A DNA stretch of 64,000 bases from an uncultured Clostridia bacterium. Lineage in GTDB: Bacteria > Bacillota > Clostridia > Christensenellales > CAG-917. The stretch lies in NCBI GenBank assembly GCA_944349635.1, contig CALVNH010000003.1, positions 64,727 to 128,726 on the forward strand, read 5' to 3'. A program made the position numbers and the translations under genes. The notes under the pieces were generated by a model that was given only the letters and a program-made list of their open reading frames with translations, was not told the DNA's origin and made no database searches. This document shows, one piece after another, positions 25,292 through 34,437 of the stretch (positions are counted from its first letter, which is position 1; every line of letters starts with the position of its first letter).

Positions 25292-25668
25292 GTTATCGCG
25301 TCCACCTCCCCGCCTACCGTTATCACCACTCTGTTCGGCAGACAGACTATCATTCCGCCCTTGCCCGAAATCGGAGCGCTGTGTACGCAAAGCTGTTCCG
25401 GACAATCCGATTCTTTCACGCTCACCTTGCCGTCGGCAACCGTGATGACCATGCCGACGTCCGCAAGTTGCGTTTCGCCGTCCTTCGAGAGCGGGAGAAC
25501 GCATCTCAGTTCTCCGTCCACGTACACCCGCGCTTCGCTTCCGTCGGGGCGCGTTGCCACCCACACGGAAAGAGCAACGGCAATCAAGAGCACGACGAGC
25601 AGCAGCAGGTCTCCCGCCTTGAAAAGAGATTTGAAGGCTTCCGCCGCTTTTCCCCCGCCCTTTCTCAT
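25288..25668 (-). CDS. NusG domain II-containing membrane protein
   Basis: 126 aa from the ATG at 25668, with CGGAGAG upstream. One N-terminal helix (about 19-37) is followed by the NusG-II beta fold: ARVYVDGELRCVLPLSKDGE and ITVADGKVSVKESDCPEQLCVHSAPISGKG near residues 80-110. The CPxxxCV pair near the C-terminus is conserved in this family. The domain is exported and unrelated in role to the transcription factor NusG. It sits between apbE and gx, overlapping gx by four bases, as in flavin/quinone-linked redox loci. Confidence 0.88.
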   Translation of the reverse strand: MRKGGGKAAEAFKSLFKAGDLLLLVVLLIAVALSVWVATRPDGSEARVYVDGELRCVLPLSKDGETQLADVGMVITVADGKVSVKESDCPEQLCVHSAPISGKGGMIVCLPNRVVITVGGEVDAIT

Positions 25669-25717
25669 GTCGTCTCTCCGAAACCGTTCCCGCGACAAAT
25701 TCCGCCGCACAATGCAA

Positions 25718-26707
25718 TCAAACACATTCGACGGTGCGTCCGCCGAACACGGAAACGGCCATATCGCCGTTTACCGCGATAATGGAGCAGCCCGTGGCGG
25801 AAACCCATTTGTCCGCCGACGTCGTTCCCGCAACCACAACGGCGGTTGCCAACGCGTCGCCCAACGCTCCGTCGGACGAGATGACGGAAGCTCCCGCGAC
25901 TCCGCTGTCCGCGGGTCTGCCCGTGAAAGGATTGATGATGTGGTGATACCTTACACCGTCTTTGATAAAACAGCGTTGATAATCTCCGCTCGTGGCGATG
26001 CACTCGCCCGCGTACAGCTCCACCACGGCAAAATACTGCGAAGCGTATTCCCTGGGTGCGCTTATGCCTATCCTGTACGTTTTGTTTGCGGCTCCGATAT
26101 TGCCTCCGAGGTTGACAAGTGCCTTCTGCTTTTTGCCCACTTCGGAAAGCGCCTTTTCCACGGCGTAGCCCTTGGCGATTCCGCCCAAATCCAGTTTTGC
26201 GCCCTCGACAAGTTTTGTCACGGTGCCTTTTTCGTAATCAACGGAAAAACATTTTCGGAATCCGACTTTTTCAAGCGTCGCGGCAATATCTTCGTCGGTG
26301 GGAATGTTGCCTTCGGCTCCCGCAACGAACTTGTCGGGTGAGAACCCCCACAACTCGACCAAAGGAAAAACCGACGGGTCGTATGCTCCGTCGGTAAGGT
26401 CGTAAACGTATTCCGCCTCTTTGACTATTTCCATGGTGACGGGACGACAGGCAACCGCTTCGCCGACAGGCGCCGCGTTGACGGCGTAAATGTCGCTGCC
26501 TTCCATAACGGTGGACACCGCAAGCTCCGTCTCCTGCATAAAGGCGTTGATTTCGTCGGCAAGCGCCGCGCCGCCCGCGCCTTCGGTCTTGATTTCGAGA
26601 AAGGTTCCCAACACGTAATATTCCGCATTGGCGTCACACGCGGCAAGCATAACGACGCATACGACGACAAGCACAAAGACGGCAAACGCTTTCAGGGACT
26701 TTCTCAT
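25718..26707 (-). CDS. apbE: FAD:protein FMN transferase ApbE (lipoprotein)
   Basis: 329 aa with a signal peptide and lipobox LAAC (Cys24). ApbE motifs are present: GGIAKGYAVEKAL, LVNLGGNIG, TSGDYQRCFIKDG and YHHIINPFTGRPAD. ApbE transfers FMN from FAD to Ser/Thr of exported flavoproteins such as Rnf/Nqr subunits or FMN-binding domain proteins, using Mg. No FMN-binding-domain substrate is encoded in this window. The gene lies between degV and the NusG_II gene; all run to the terminator at 24636-24663. Confidence 0.95.
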   Translation of the reverse strand: MRKSLKAFAVFVLVVVCVVMLAACDANAEYYVLGTFLEIKTEGAGGAALADEINAFMQETELAVSTVMEGSDIYAVNAAPVGEAVACRPVTMEIVKEAEYVYDLTDGAYDPSVFPLVELWGFSPDKFVAGAEGNIPTDEDIAATLEKVGFRKCFSVDYEKGTVTKLVEGAKLDLGGIAKGYAVEKALSEVGKKQKALVNLGGNIGAANKTYRIGISAPREYASQYFAVVELYAGECIATSGDYQRCFIKDGVRYHHIINPFTGRPADSGVAGASVISSDGALGDALATAVVVAGTTSADKWVSATGCSIIAVNGDMAVSVFGGRTVECV

Positions 26708-26725
26708 AGGTATGCGTCCGGAAAC

Positions 26726-27592
26726 TTATCTGCTTTCGGCGGTGAAAATCACGCCGTACGTTCCGGGACCGCAGTGAGCGCCTATGACGGGACCCACGGG
26801 CTGAACGAGAATGTCAGCGGAGGGACAGACGGCAAGAATGCGTCTTCTGATTTCCTCGACGTACTCGTCGCAATCCGCACCTACAATGACGACGGGTGCG
26901 CCCTCGACGGGTTTATACTTGCTTTCGAACTCTGACACGACGAAAGACATTGCCTTTTTGAAGCCGTTCTGCTTCGTCAGAATGTCGATTTCGCCCTCCT
27001 TGTTGACGTAAAGCACAGGTTTGACCTGCAACACGTTGCCTATGCGCGCTTTCGCGGGGGAAAGCCTGCCGCCGCGCGCCAGGTATTTGAGGTCGTCCAC
27101 GACGAAGAGCACCTTGACTTTCTGCACGATGCTTTCGAGATAATCGTATGTGGCGTCGACGTCGCCGCCGTGCGCGTTGAAGAATTTGGCCGCAAGATAG
27201 ACCAAAAGCCCCGCACCCATGCAGATGTTGAGCGTGTCGAAGATGCGGTATTTGACGTTGGGATACTTCTCTTTCAACTCCTTTATCGCGATGTCGTGAT
27301 ACTTGAAGGTGTTGGACAGCTTTGAAGAGAATGCAACGTAAAGAATGTCTTCGCCCGCCTTGAAGTAGGGCTCGAAAATTTCGGTATACGTCTGAGGATT
27401 GAGCCCCGAAGTCATCACCGCGCTCCCCTCTCTCATACCGCGGAAAAACGCCTTGAAATCTGTGTTTTCGCCCAAATCGTACATCTTTTCGACGCCGTCG
27501 ACCGTATAGGGCATCGGAATCACCTTGATTCCCAGTTCTCGTGCCGTGGTGTACCACAGCTCGCAATCGGTATCGCAAAATATAACGGACAT
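26726..27592 (-). CDS. DegV family fatty-acid-binding protein
   Basis: 288 aa from the ATG at 27592 (AAGGAGAAACAA upstream). Family motifs: IFCDTDCELWYTTARELGI at the N-terminus, TSGLNPQTYTEIFEPY, YVAFSSKLSNTFKYH, VDDLKYLARGGRL and the C-terminal GPVIGAHCGPGTYGV. DegV proteins bind a fatty acid and in Bacillota feed FakA with acyl chains. No fakA is seen nearby. First gene of a unit with apbE, the NusG_II gene and gx, behind a near-consensus promoter. Confidence 0.94.
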   Translation of the reverse strand: MSVIFCDTDCELWYTTARELGIKVIPMPYTVDGVEKMYDLGENTDFKAFFRGMREGSAVMTSGLNPQTYTEIFEPYFKAGEDILYVAFSSKLSNTFKYHDIAIKELKEKYPNVKYRIFDTLNICMGAGLLVYLAAKFFNAHGGDVDATYDYLESIVQKVKVLFVVDDLKYLARGGRLSPAKARIGNVLQVKPVLYVNKEGEIDILTKQNGFKKAMSFVVSEFESKYKPVEGAPVVIVGADCDEYVEEIRRRILAVCPSADILVQPVGPVIGAHCGPGTYGVIFTAESR

Positions 27593-27647
27593 TTGTTTCT
27601 CCTTGATGTAAATTCCAACGGTTCGTCTCACACAACGCTTCCGCAAT

Positions 27648-27676
27648 ATTTTAATATAATGCGCGCGCGTTGTCAA
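27648..27676 (-). promoter_or_regulatory. Sigma-A promoter of the degV-apbE unit
   Basis: Minus strand TTGACA-17-TAAAAT; -35 is consensus and -10 matches five of six. The leader is about 50 bases and ends with AAGGAG. Confidence 0.8.
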
Positions 27677-27719
27677 ATATGTTTGCCGTCACCGTCGTGG
27701 GTTAAACCGACGATGGGTT

Positions 27720-28637
27720 TCATCTGCAATTCAGGAACATATCGTCGTCGATGTGATAAATCCCGTTCAGGCATTTTACTCCCACTCCGTAGCGCAACAT
27801 GTTTTCGAAAAGCGCGGCGCAGTCGATGAGCCTGAGGTTGGGCACCTTGGACGCGAACGCCCTCGTTTCGCGATGAAAATTGGAGTTGGTGACAAGCACT
27901 CCTTTCGTAGCGCCGTAAGCCGTCATAACCCCCAGAAATTCGCGTGCCACCTTGATGGAAACATAGGCGCGTTCGTTCAGTTTGGTTTTGGATTGGAAAA
28001 AGACCGTTTCCTTGAAGCCCGCAGGGTCAACGACGTAAAGTTTGCCGTCTATGCCGTTGTCGTCGGGACCCGCCGTGAGTTCGTTCCCGACCACGCTGTC
28101 GCCGTATACGGCAATGAGCAGCTTCATGCTGAGTTCCTCGAAAAACTCGCCGCCCGCCTCGTTTATGCACAGCGTGACAGCCTTTTTCAACGCCGCGGTA
28201 TAACGCTCCTTGCCGATTTTGCCCGTCCGCGCTTCCTCGTACTTCTTGTGCGCGGCGGAAAGCAGTTTCCCGAGAGGGGTATCGGGATATGCCGAAGCCT
28301 GCTCTGCTCTCGCCGCGGCACGCTTGCGCGCGGCACGGCGCTTCTGCGTTTTTGAGAGTGCCTTTTTGACCTCGGCGGGTGCAGGCAGCGAAAGCAGCTT
28401 GTCCTCACCGAGCACCAGCGTTTCCGCCGCTATCATCTCGTTGATGACGACGCCCGTCAGGCTCTTCAAGCGGGTGTTGAGCGATTCGCAACTGCGGTCC
28501 TTGAGTTGTTCTGCCGTGTAGCCGTAACATTTCTGCGAGCGTTCAATGACCACTTTGCGTTCCAGTTTTTCTTTGGCAAGCACGGTTTTCACCGCACCCT
28601 CTATCTCTTGTTTGGTTGGAAATTCTCTGTCTGACAT
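27720..28637 (-). CDS. Orphan Mrr-like restriction endonuclease
   Basis: 305 aa. The C-terminal half is a PD-(D/E)xK Mrr-type nuclease: GPDDNGIDGKLYVVD carries the catalytic Asp and FFQSKTKL gives the Q-x-K motif (about residues 190-215), then AREFLGVMTAYGATKGVLVTNSNF. The N-terminal 70 residues look like a winged helix as in Mrr, and a Lys/Arg/Ala-rich helix lies at about 90-115. Mrr enzymes cut methylated or otherwise modified DNA (type IV restriction). No methyltransferase or other defence gene is adjacent. It has its own promoter with a very short leader. Confidence 0.85.
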   Translation of the reverse strand: MSDREFPTKQEIEGAVKTVLAKEKLERKVVIERSQKCYGYTAEQLKDRSCESLNTRLKSLTGVVINEMIAAETLVLGEDKLLSLPAPAEVKKALSKTQKRRAARKRAAARAEQASAYPDTPLGKLLSAAHKKYEEARTGKIGKERYTAALKKAVTLCINEAGGEFFEELSMKLLIAVYGDSVVGNELTAGPDDNGIDGKLYVVDPAGFKETVFFQSKTKLNERAYVSIKVAREFLGVMTAYGATKGVLVTNSNFHRETRAFASKVPNLRLIDCAALFENMLRYGVGVKCLNGIYHIDDDMFLNCR

Positions 28638-28653
28638 ATTGTTCTCCGCCTAC

Positions 28654-28682
28654 ATTGTAGCACACCCAGAACGTTTTGAAAA
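28654..28682 (-). promoter_or_regulatory. Extended -10 promoter of the Mrr-like gene
   Basis: Minus strand TTTTCA-17-TACAAT with TGC before the -10. The predicted leader is only about ten bases and contains the GGAG Shine-Dalgarno. Confidence 0.55.
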
Positions 28683-28864
28683 CGGTTTGGCGACGAAATC
28701 CCGTTGCGGTCGTCTGAAACAATCCTGTTCCGTACGACCCGACGGAACGACTTGAAAAATTTTCGATGAATTTTAATTTCGGTTTAATTTTCCGGAGCAT
28801 TATATAAAATATAAAGTAAACCGACCGCGCAATTACGGCGCAGCGACTCACGACGAGGTAAAAA

Positions 28865-29986
28865 ATGGACAACTACGACAATTTTTTCAATGACGTAAAC
28901 GGCGGAAACGCACCCAGAACACCTCTCTACCATACCCCCGACAACGACAATAAGCCCGACAAAAAGATGACAAGGCTGACAGTTCTGTTCGTCATTATTG
29001 CATTGCTTATGTGTCTTATCGCGGTGGTGAACGTGGTTGTGCTTGCCGTCCTCAAGGACGACATCGCCGCAAATTACACGGCACAGTTGCAGGCGTCGAT
29101 AAGACAGGAATACGAAAACGCCATTGCCGATTACATTGCCGACAAGAACATTTCCGAGGACATCAAGAACACCGTGGAAGCCGACGTTCTGAACAAACTT
29201 AACACCACGACCGCCGAAATCGCGGGCACGCAGACCATTCTGTCCACGGCGGTAATAACGGCAAGTTCCGGCACACAGGGAGCAACGGCGTCGGGGTTTC
29301 TCATCTCCGACCGCAACGAAGCAAAAGGCATCACGACGCGTTATCTGGTAACCAACGCTCACGCAGTGCTCTACGAAAAGGCATCCTCCTCGTCGCCTTT
29401 CGGCTTCAATCCCACATACAGCTTTCAGCTTTACGACACCATAACCTGCACCTTCCTGAACGACAACACCACTTACAAACTCGAAGTAGTGGCGTTGGGT
29501 GCTTACAAAGGCGATTACGTGACAAGTTCCGAATACCAGTCCAAGCCCGACCTCGCAATTCTGGCGTTCACCGATAAGCAACCCGACGAAACGGCACATC
29601 CTTCTCTCAAAATCGCTTCTTCGGATTACGCAAGCTTCGGTGACGAAATAGCAATAGTGGGCAATCCCGCGGGCGTGGGTCTCAGCGTCTCCTCCGGTTG
29701 CATTTCCCACGAGGCACGCGAAATCGTCAACTGGGGCTACGGAAAATTTTATATGACGGACGCGGCAATCAACGGCGGCAATTCGGGCGGTCCCATGGTC
29801 AACCGCAACGGCGTCGTGGTCGGAGTCGTCGAATCCAAACTCCAGTCCGAAGAAATCGAAAACATGGGCTTTGCCGTCGCCGCTTCCACTCTTGTCGAAT
29901 TCATAGAAAATTCCCAACTTGCGGCCAACAACAGATTGGGCAAAAACATCACCATTCCTTACCTGACACAAGGAATCGTTTCGTGA
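28865..29986 (+). CDS. Membrane-anchored trypsin-like serine protease (HtrA/DegP-like, no PDZ)
   Basis: 373 aa. A cytoplasmic N-terminus of about 35 residues, one helix (about 37-64), then a predicted coiled segment. The chymotrypsin-fold domain has His in VTNAHAVLY, Asp in KPDLAILAF and Ser in NGGNSGGPMVN. The domain is exported. The protein ends shortly after the protease, so the C-terminal PDZ domain of HtrA is missing. Likely envelope protein quality control or a regulatory cleavage. Start has GAGGT. Upstream is AT-rich (TATATAAAATATAAAG at 28801) but no -35 fits well. Confidence 0.92.
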   Translation: MDNYDNFFNDVNGGNAPRTPLYHTPDNDNKPDKKMTRLTVLFVIIALLMCLIAVVNVVVLAVLKDDIAANYTAQLQASIRQEYENAIADYIADKNISEDIKNTVEADVLNKLNTTTAEIAGTQTILSTAVITASSGTQGATASGFLISDRNEAKGITTRYLVTNAHAVLYEKASSSSPFGFNPTYSFQLYDTITCTFLNDNTTYKLEVVALGAYKGDYVTSSEYQSKPDLAILAFTDKQPDETAHPSLKIASSDYASFGDEIAIVGNPAGVGLSVSSGCISHEAREIVNWGYGKFYMTDAAINGGNSGGPMVNRNGVVVGVVESKLQSEEIENMGFAVAASTLVEFIENSQLAANNRLGKNITIPYLTQGIVS

Positions 29987-30041
29987 CGGCGCACGCCTGA
30001 CCGCTTAGATACCTTTCCGCTTCTCCTTAATAAATCTCTCC

Positions 30042-30072
30042 GCAAAAGAGCTCCGCAAAGGAGTTCTTTTGC
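30042..30072 (+). terminator. Intrinsic terminator after the serine protease gene
   Basis: GCAAAAGAGCTCC pairs with GGAGTTCTTTTGC (one G-T wobble) over GCAAA; the 3' arm provides TTCTTTT. Confidence 0.8.
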
Positions 30073-30285
30073 ATTGTGTTTCCGTTTTCAAACAGCTTTT
30101 ACGGCAGTTTTTCCGTTGTCGCAGTTTCGGCGGCAAGCGGAAAACGCGGCGGTTTCTCGACTGCACCACCGTTAAACTTCGTTGCCCTTCCTACTTGACC
30201 GCACATCGAAATTTGCCCACTCGTTCCGTTTGACAATCAGACGGCATTCGCGCCGACAACGTAAAACGCCATGCAGTGCGAAAAC
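30073..30285. other. Intergenic stretch without a recognised gene
   Basis: Between the protease terminator and the 44-aa gene terminator. I see no frame with a Shine-Dalgarno and no paired -35/-10. TTGACA occurs at 30229-30234 on the plus strand but lacks a -10 at the right distance. Confidence 0.5.
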
Positions 30286-30311
30286 AAAAAAACGTCCTCA
30301 ATCGAGGACGT
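30286..30311 (-). terminator. Intrinsic terminator overlapping the end of the 44-aa gene
   Basis: Minus strand ACGTCCTC pairs with GAGGACGT over a four-base loop, then TTTTTT. The last sense codons lie in the stem and the stop codon at the start of the loop. Confidence 0.88.
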
Positions 30312-30432
30312 CTTCGAGTTTTTTCAGCAATGTTCTTTTCGTCTTTTTTACAAGATTCTGATTGCTTGCCGAATAGATTGCCGTTGCTGCCACTACGCCG
30401 AGCGTTACGCCCAGCAAAACAGAGTTCTTCAT
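30298..30432 (-). CDS. 44-aa single-helix membrane protein
   Basis: A short frame with a strong Shine-Dalgarno (GGGAGG, five bases before ATG) and a terminator at its end, so it looks like a real gene. The sequence starts MKNSVLLGVTLGVVAATAIY: one hydrophobic helix (residues 4-20). A basic amphipathic segment (VKKTKRTLLKKL, about 28-39) follows, with an acidic end (EDVLD). The layout resembles YtxH-like small proteins but I cannot assign it. It follows the cysteine desulfurase gene by 68 bases with no intervening terminator and may share its transcript. Confidence 0.75.
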   Translation of the reverse strand: MKNSVLLGVTLGVVAATAIYSASNQNLVKKTKRTLLKKLEDVLD

Positions 30433-30500
30433 ATCAACCTCCCGACAGTAGTATGCCGCGAAAGAGGGTGTGCTATGCGTTCGAAAACAATGTTAATCGC

Positions 30501-31652
30501 CTATTTCCCGGACTGCCGCAGACGATTCACGCATTCCGCCACTTTCAGCGCGGCGAACTCCGCGTCCTGCTCCGTGCTGTATCTTCCGAAGGTAAAACGC
30601 ACCGAAGCCATCGCTTCCTGCTCCGAACGGCCTATCGCAAGCAGAGTTCTGCTGGGTTCGGAAGACCCCGCCGAACACGCACTCCCGTTGGAGGCGCACA
30701 CTCCCTCCAAATCGAGAAGATAAAGCAAATTGCCCGCCACGTTACCGAAAGTGAAATTGGCGTTGTTCGGCAATCGTTCCGCTTCGTTCGAGGGTCCGTT
30801 GTATATCACGTCCGTCACGGACGACAACACCTTTTCCGCAAACGCGTCGCGCAATGCGGCAATGCGGCGGTTCTCCTCTTCCCGCACGGCACAAGCGTAT
30901 TCCAGAGCCGCGGCGGCTCCTGCGACGGCAGGAACGTCCGTCGTTCCTCCCCTGCGACCTCTCTCCTGCTCTCCGCCGCTCATCAAAGGCTGCAAATCGG
31001 TGCCGTTTTTGACATACAGCACGCCGCAACCTTTGGGTCCGTAAAACTTGTGAGCGGACAGCGAAACCATGTCCGCGCCCAAAGATTTCACGTCAAGCGG
31101 CAGCGCGCCCGCCGCCTGAACGGCGTCGGTATGGAACAGCGCTCCGTGAGCGTGCGCAACTTCCGCAAGTCGGGCAACGGGCTGCACGGTACCGATTTCG
31201 TTGTTCGCATACATCACGCTGACAAGCAGGGTGTCTGCCGTCATCGCGGCTTCCAACGCGTCGCACGACACGAAACCGCGGCCGTCGACGGGCAGATACA
31301 CCACGTCGAACCCCCGCCTTTCAAGCTGTTTGCACGCCTCGTATACGGCGGAGTGTTCCACCGCTGACGTCACTATTCTGCCACCATTGCGGATACGTTT
31401 TTCGGCAATGCCTTTGATTGCCCAGTTGTCGGACTCCGTTCCGCCCGAAGTGAAATAAATTTCGTTGACTTCCGCCCCGAGGCACGAGGCAACGCGTCGC
31501 CGCGCCGCCGCCACGGCTTCCGCCGCATCTCTGCCGAAAGCGTGCAGGGAATCGGCGTTGCCGAACGTCTGCGAAAAATACGGCTTCATTGCGGAAAACG
31601 CCTCTTCGGAAAGAGGCGTCGTAGCGGCATAGTCGAGATACACTTTTTTCAT
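30501..31652 (-). CDS. Cysteine desulfurase (NifS/IscS type)
   Basis: 383 aa from the ATG at 31652; an in-frame TTG upstream would overlap proA. It begins MKKVYLDYAATTPL. The PLP lysine is in LSAHKFYGPKG near residue 200 and the active cysteine in NGSACSAGSSEPS near residue 320, with the extended loop of IscS-like enzymes. It releases sulfur from cysteine as a persulfide for Fe-S clusters or tRNA thiolation. No iscU, thiI or mnmA is adjacent, so the partner is not known. It follows proA by 13 bases. Confidence 0.94.
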   Translation of the reverse strand: MKKVYLDYAATTPLSEEAFSAMKPYFSQTFGNADSLHAFGRDAAEAVAAARRRVASCLGAEVNEIYFTSGGTESDNWAIKGIAEKRIRNGGRIVTSAVEHSAVYEACKQLERRGFDVVYLPVDGRGFVSCDALEAAMTADTLLVSVMYANNEIGTVQPVARLAEVAHAHGALFHTDAVQAAGALPLDVKSLGADMVSLSAHKFYGPKGCGVLYVKNGTDLQPLMSGGEQERGRRGGTTDVPAVAGAAAALEYACAVREEENRRIAALRDAFAEKVLSSVTDVIYNGPSNEAERLPNNANFTFGNVAGNLLYLLDLEGVCASNGSACSAGSSEPSRTLLAIGRSEQEAMASVRFTFGRYSTEQDAEFAALKVAECVNRLRQSGK

Positions 31653-31665
31653 AGACGAAACGCGG

Positions 31666-32919
31666 TCAGCGCCTGACCTGACCGTCTCCTTTGACAACGT
31701 ATTTGACGGACGTCAGCTCTTTGAGAGCAATGGGTCCGCGAGCATGCAGTTTCTGTGTGGAAATTCCCATCTCAGCCCCCAGACCGAACTCGAATCCGTC
31801 CGTAAATCTCGTGGAAGCGTTGAGATACACCGCCGCCGAATCCACGTTGACGGCAAAATAATCCAAGCATTTTTCGTCACGGGAAAGAATGGCTTCGGAA
31901 TGATTCGTGCTGTGCGTGTTGATGAAATCCACGGCCTCGCGGACGTTGTCAACCAGCATAACGGTGATTTTATACGTCAAAAACTCCGTATAAAAGTCCT
32001 CTTCTGTCGCAAGCGTCACATCGGGCACTATTGCGACGACTTCTTCCGTGCCGAGGATTTCGACGTTCTTTTCTCTGAGCGCGGCACATATCGGGGGCAA
32101 AAATTCTCTCGCCGCCGCACGGTCCACGATGAGGTGTTCCAGCGCGTTGCAGGTGGAAGGTCTCTGCACTTTGGCGTTGACAATGACGGGAACGGCTTTT
32201 TCAAGGTCCGCCGTCTTTTCGACATAGATGTGACAGTTTCCGCCCGCCGACGCTATGACGGGCATGGCGGCGTTGTCCAGCACGAAGTGTTTGAGGCCCT
32301 CGCCCCCTCTGGGAATCACCACGTCGATGTATTCGTCCAGTCCAAGCATGACTTTGCTTGCCTCACGCGAGGCGTCGTCGATGAAGGCGACAACGTCGCA
32401 TTCGTACCCGACAGAGGCGATTGCACCTCTCATGATTTCGTAAAGCGCACGGTTAGAGTTCAACGCGTCCTTGCTGCCGCGCAAAACTATGGCGTTGCCC
32501 GACTTTATGCAGAGTGCCGCGGCGTCCACCGTCACGTTGGGGCGCGCCTCGTAGATTATGCCGATGACTCCCAGCGGCGCGCGCACCTTTTTGATGTCCA
32601 GCCCGTTGGGAAGCACTCTGTGCTCCACCACTTCGCCGACGGGGTCGGGCAAAGAGATTATCTGATTCACGCCGCAAATCATGGTTTCCACTCTGGCGGG
32701 AGTCAGCGTCAGCCTGTCGATGAAGGTGGCGTCCTTGCCGTTCTTGCGCGCTTCTTCGACGTCCACCGCGTTGGCGCTCATCATTCTCTCGACGTTGCGC
32801 GGCTCGCTCAGAGCGTCGGCAACGGCTTTCAGCATTGTGTTTTTCTCTTCCGCCCCGTACCCGGCAAGCCGGTACGACGCGAGTTTTGCGCGTTTGCAGA
32901 CATTGGCAACGTCAATCAT
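31666..32919 (-). CDS. proA: Gamma-glutamyl phosphate reductase
   Basis: 417 aa, normal length. Aldehyde-dehydrogenase fold; catalytic cysteine in QRPSTCNALEHLIVD near residue 250. Other motifs are APLGVIGIIYEARPNVT, VIPRGGEGL and the C-terminal ARGPIALKELTSVKYVVKG. It reduces gamma-glutamyl phosphate to the semialdehyde with NADPH in proline synthesis. The usual partner proB is absent from this window. The ATG begins one base after the yebC stop. Confidence 0.96.
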   Translation of the reverse strand: MIDVANVCKRAKLASYRLAGYGAEEKNTMLKAVADALSEPRNVERMMSANAVDVEEARKNGKDATFIDRLTLTPARVETMICGVNQIISLPDPVGEVVEHRVLPNGLDIKKVRAPLGVIGIIYEARPNVTVDAAALCIKSGNAIVLRGSKDALNSNRALYEIMRGAIASVGYECDVVAFIDDASREASKVMLGLDEYIDVVIPRGGEGLKHFVLDNAAMPVIASAGGNCHIYVEKTADLEKAVPVIVNAKVQRPSTCNALEHLIVDRAAAREFLPPICAALREKNVEILGTEEVVAIVPDVTLATEEDFYTEFLTYKITVMLVDNVREAVDFINTHSTNHSEAILSRDEKCLDYFAVNVDSAAVYLNASTRFTDGFEFGLGAEMGISTQKLHARGPIALKELTSVKYVVKGDGQVRR

Positions 32920-32920
32920 T

Positions 32921-33664
32921 TTATTCTTCCTCGTCCTGTATGGTTATGACGGCGTTGTGGTAGATGTTCTGAACGTCGTCGAGTTCTTCCATCTTGTCAA
33001 TCATTTTGAGCAGAGTTTCCTGCTGCTGTTCGTCGGGGGTGACCTCGTTTTCGGGAATCATGTCCACTTCCGCACTGAGAATTTTGACTCCGCCCTGTTC
33101 GAGAGCGTCGCGTACGGAACCGAGGTCGGACGGAGCGGTAAGCACCTCGAAGACCTCGTCGTCTTCGGTGACGATGTCTTCGGCACCCGCGTCGAGGGCT
33201 GCCATCATGAGGTCGTCTTCGGAGATGTCGCTCTTGGAAACGGTGATTACGCCCTTTTTGCTGAACATAAAGGACACGCAACCGGTGGTTCCCATGGAGC
33301 CGCCGAACTTGTCGAAGAGGTGTCTGACATCGCCCGCGGTGCGGTTCTTGTTGTCGGTGAGCGCTTCGACGATGAAAGCCGTGCCGCCCACGCCGTAACC
33401 TTCGTAAGTCATTTCTTCGTAATTTATGGAGCCCAGTTCGCCGCTGGCCTTTTTGATGCTTCTTGCGATGTTGTCGTTGGGCATATTGTTGCTTTTGGCT
33501 TTCGCGATGGCGTCGCGAAGTTTGCTGTTGCTGTTGGGGTCGGGACCGCCCTGTTTGACGGCAACGGCGATTTCACGCCCGATTTTGGTGAATACGTTGG
33601 CACGAGCCGCGTCGCTTTTTCCCTTTTTTTGCTGAATGTTGTGCCATTTGCTGTGTCCGCTCAT
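32921..33664 (-). CDS. yebC: YebC/PmpR family protein (TACO1 type)
   Basis: 247 aa. It starts [20 protein letters not shown], the unmistakable family N-terminus. [42 protein letters not shown] and the downstream [15 protein letters not shown] are also canonical. Some family members regulate transcription, and recent work connects others to translation of polyproline stretches. It lies 17 bases after the TrmH-type gene and one base before proA. Confidence 0.96.
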   Translation of the reverse strand: MSGHSKWHNIQQKKGKSDAARANVFTKIGREIAVAVKQGGPDPNSNSKLRDAIAKAKSNNMPNDNIARSIKKASGELGSINYEEMTYEGYGVGGTAFIVEALTDNKNRTAGDVRHLFDKFGGSMGTTGCVSFMFSKKGVITVSKSDISEDDLMMAALDAGAEDIVTEDDEVFEVLTAPSDLGSVRDALEQGGVKILSAEVDMIPENEVTPDEQQQETLLKMIDKMEELDDVQNIYHNAVITIQDEEE

Positions 33665-33681
33665 AGTAACCTCCGTGAGTG

Positions 33682-34437
33682 TCAGTTATTGAAAATAAAA
33701 GCCGAAAGATACATAGCGACTGCCGAGGCAACCGCCACGTTCAAAGATTCCATACCGTTGAACATCGGCAAAGACCTGACCGAAGCGCACGCGCGCAAAA
33801 CGGCAGGTCTCACGCCGTGAGCTTCGCTGCCCGCGACCAGAGTGACCCGCGGGGGAAGCCCGCCTTCCGTGAAAGATTTGCCCGCCATATCGAGAGCAAC
33901 AGCTCCGTCGTCGGAAGCCAGTTCGCACGCCTGCTCTTCCGTGACTTCGTATAGCCTTGTCCTGAAAATGCCCCCCATGCTTGCACGCACGGTCTTGGGC
34001 GAATACGGGTCGGCGCAACCGAGAAGGTACACGTCGTCGAACCCCGTCGCCGCCGCCGTACGCAGAACGGTGCCGAGGTTGCCGGGGTCGGACACGCCGT
34101 CAAGCAACAGCGCGTTTCCCCGAGGGTGTGCAAATTCCCGAACGGGAATCTCCGCCACGGCGGCAAGTCCGTAAGGCGTCACGGTGTCCGAAAGGCTCTT
34201 CATCACCGCATCGGTGACATAATACACCTGCGGGCGCGAAGAATCAACCCGCACGGGAATTTCGTCCGCACGTCGCTCCGTTGCGAGATAGAATCTCACG
34301 TTCACGTCCTGCGGAATGTCCTTTACGATATTTCCTCCCTCCACCAAAAAAAGACCCGTCTGCACGCGGAATTTTTTTTCCGCGAGGGATTTTGCGAGTC
34401 TGACGGTATCGTTTTTGACGGAAGTGATGATTTCCAT
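33682..34437 (-). CDS. TrmH/SpoU family RNA 2'-O-methyltransferase
   Basis: 251 aa. An N-terminal L30e-like substrate-binding domain (residues 1-95) precedes the SPOUT fold. Motif 1 is [21 protein letters not shown] near residue 110, motif 2 [12 protein letters not shown] and motif 3 [20 protein letters not shown]. It methylates a 2'-OH in rRNA or tRNA; the target cannot be told. It lies downstream of rplT. No Shine-Dalgarno is visible near the ATG; instead a GC-rich hairpin (34448-34467) sits just upstream, which may limit read-through or translation. Confidence 0.93.
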   Translation of the reverse strand: MEIITSVKNDTVRLAKSLAEKKFRVQTGLFLVEGGNIVKDIPQDVNVRFYLATERRADEIPVRVDSSRPQVYYVTDAVMKSLSDTVTPYGLAAVAEIPVREFAHPRGNALLLDGVSDPGNLGTVLRTAAATGFDDVYLLGCADPYSPKTVRASMGGIFRTRLYEVTEEQACELASDDGAVALDMAGKSFTEGGLPPRVTLVAGSEAHGVRPAVLRACASVRSLPMFNGMESLNVAVASAVAMYLSAFIFNN

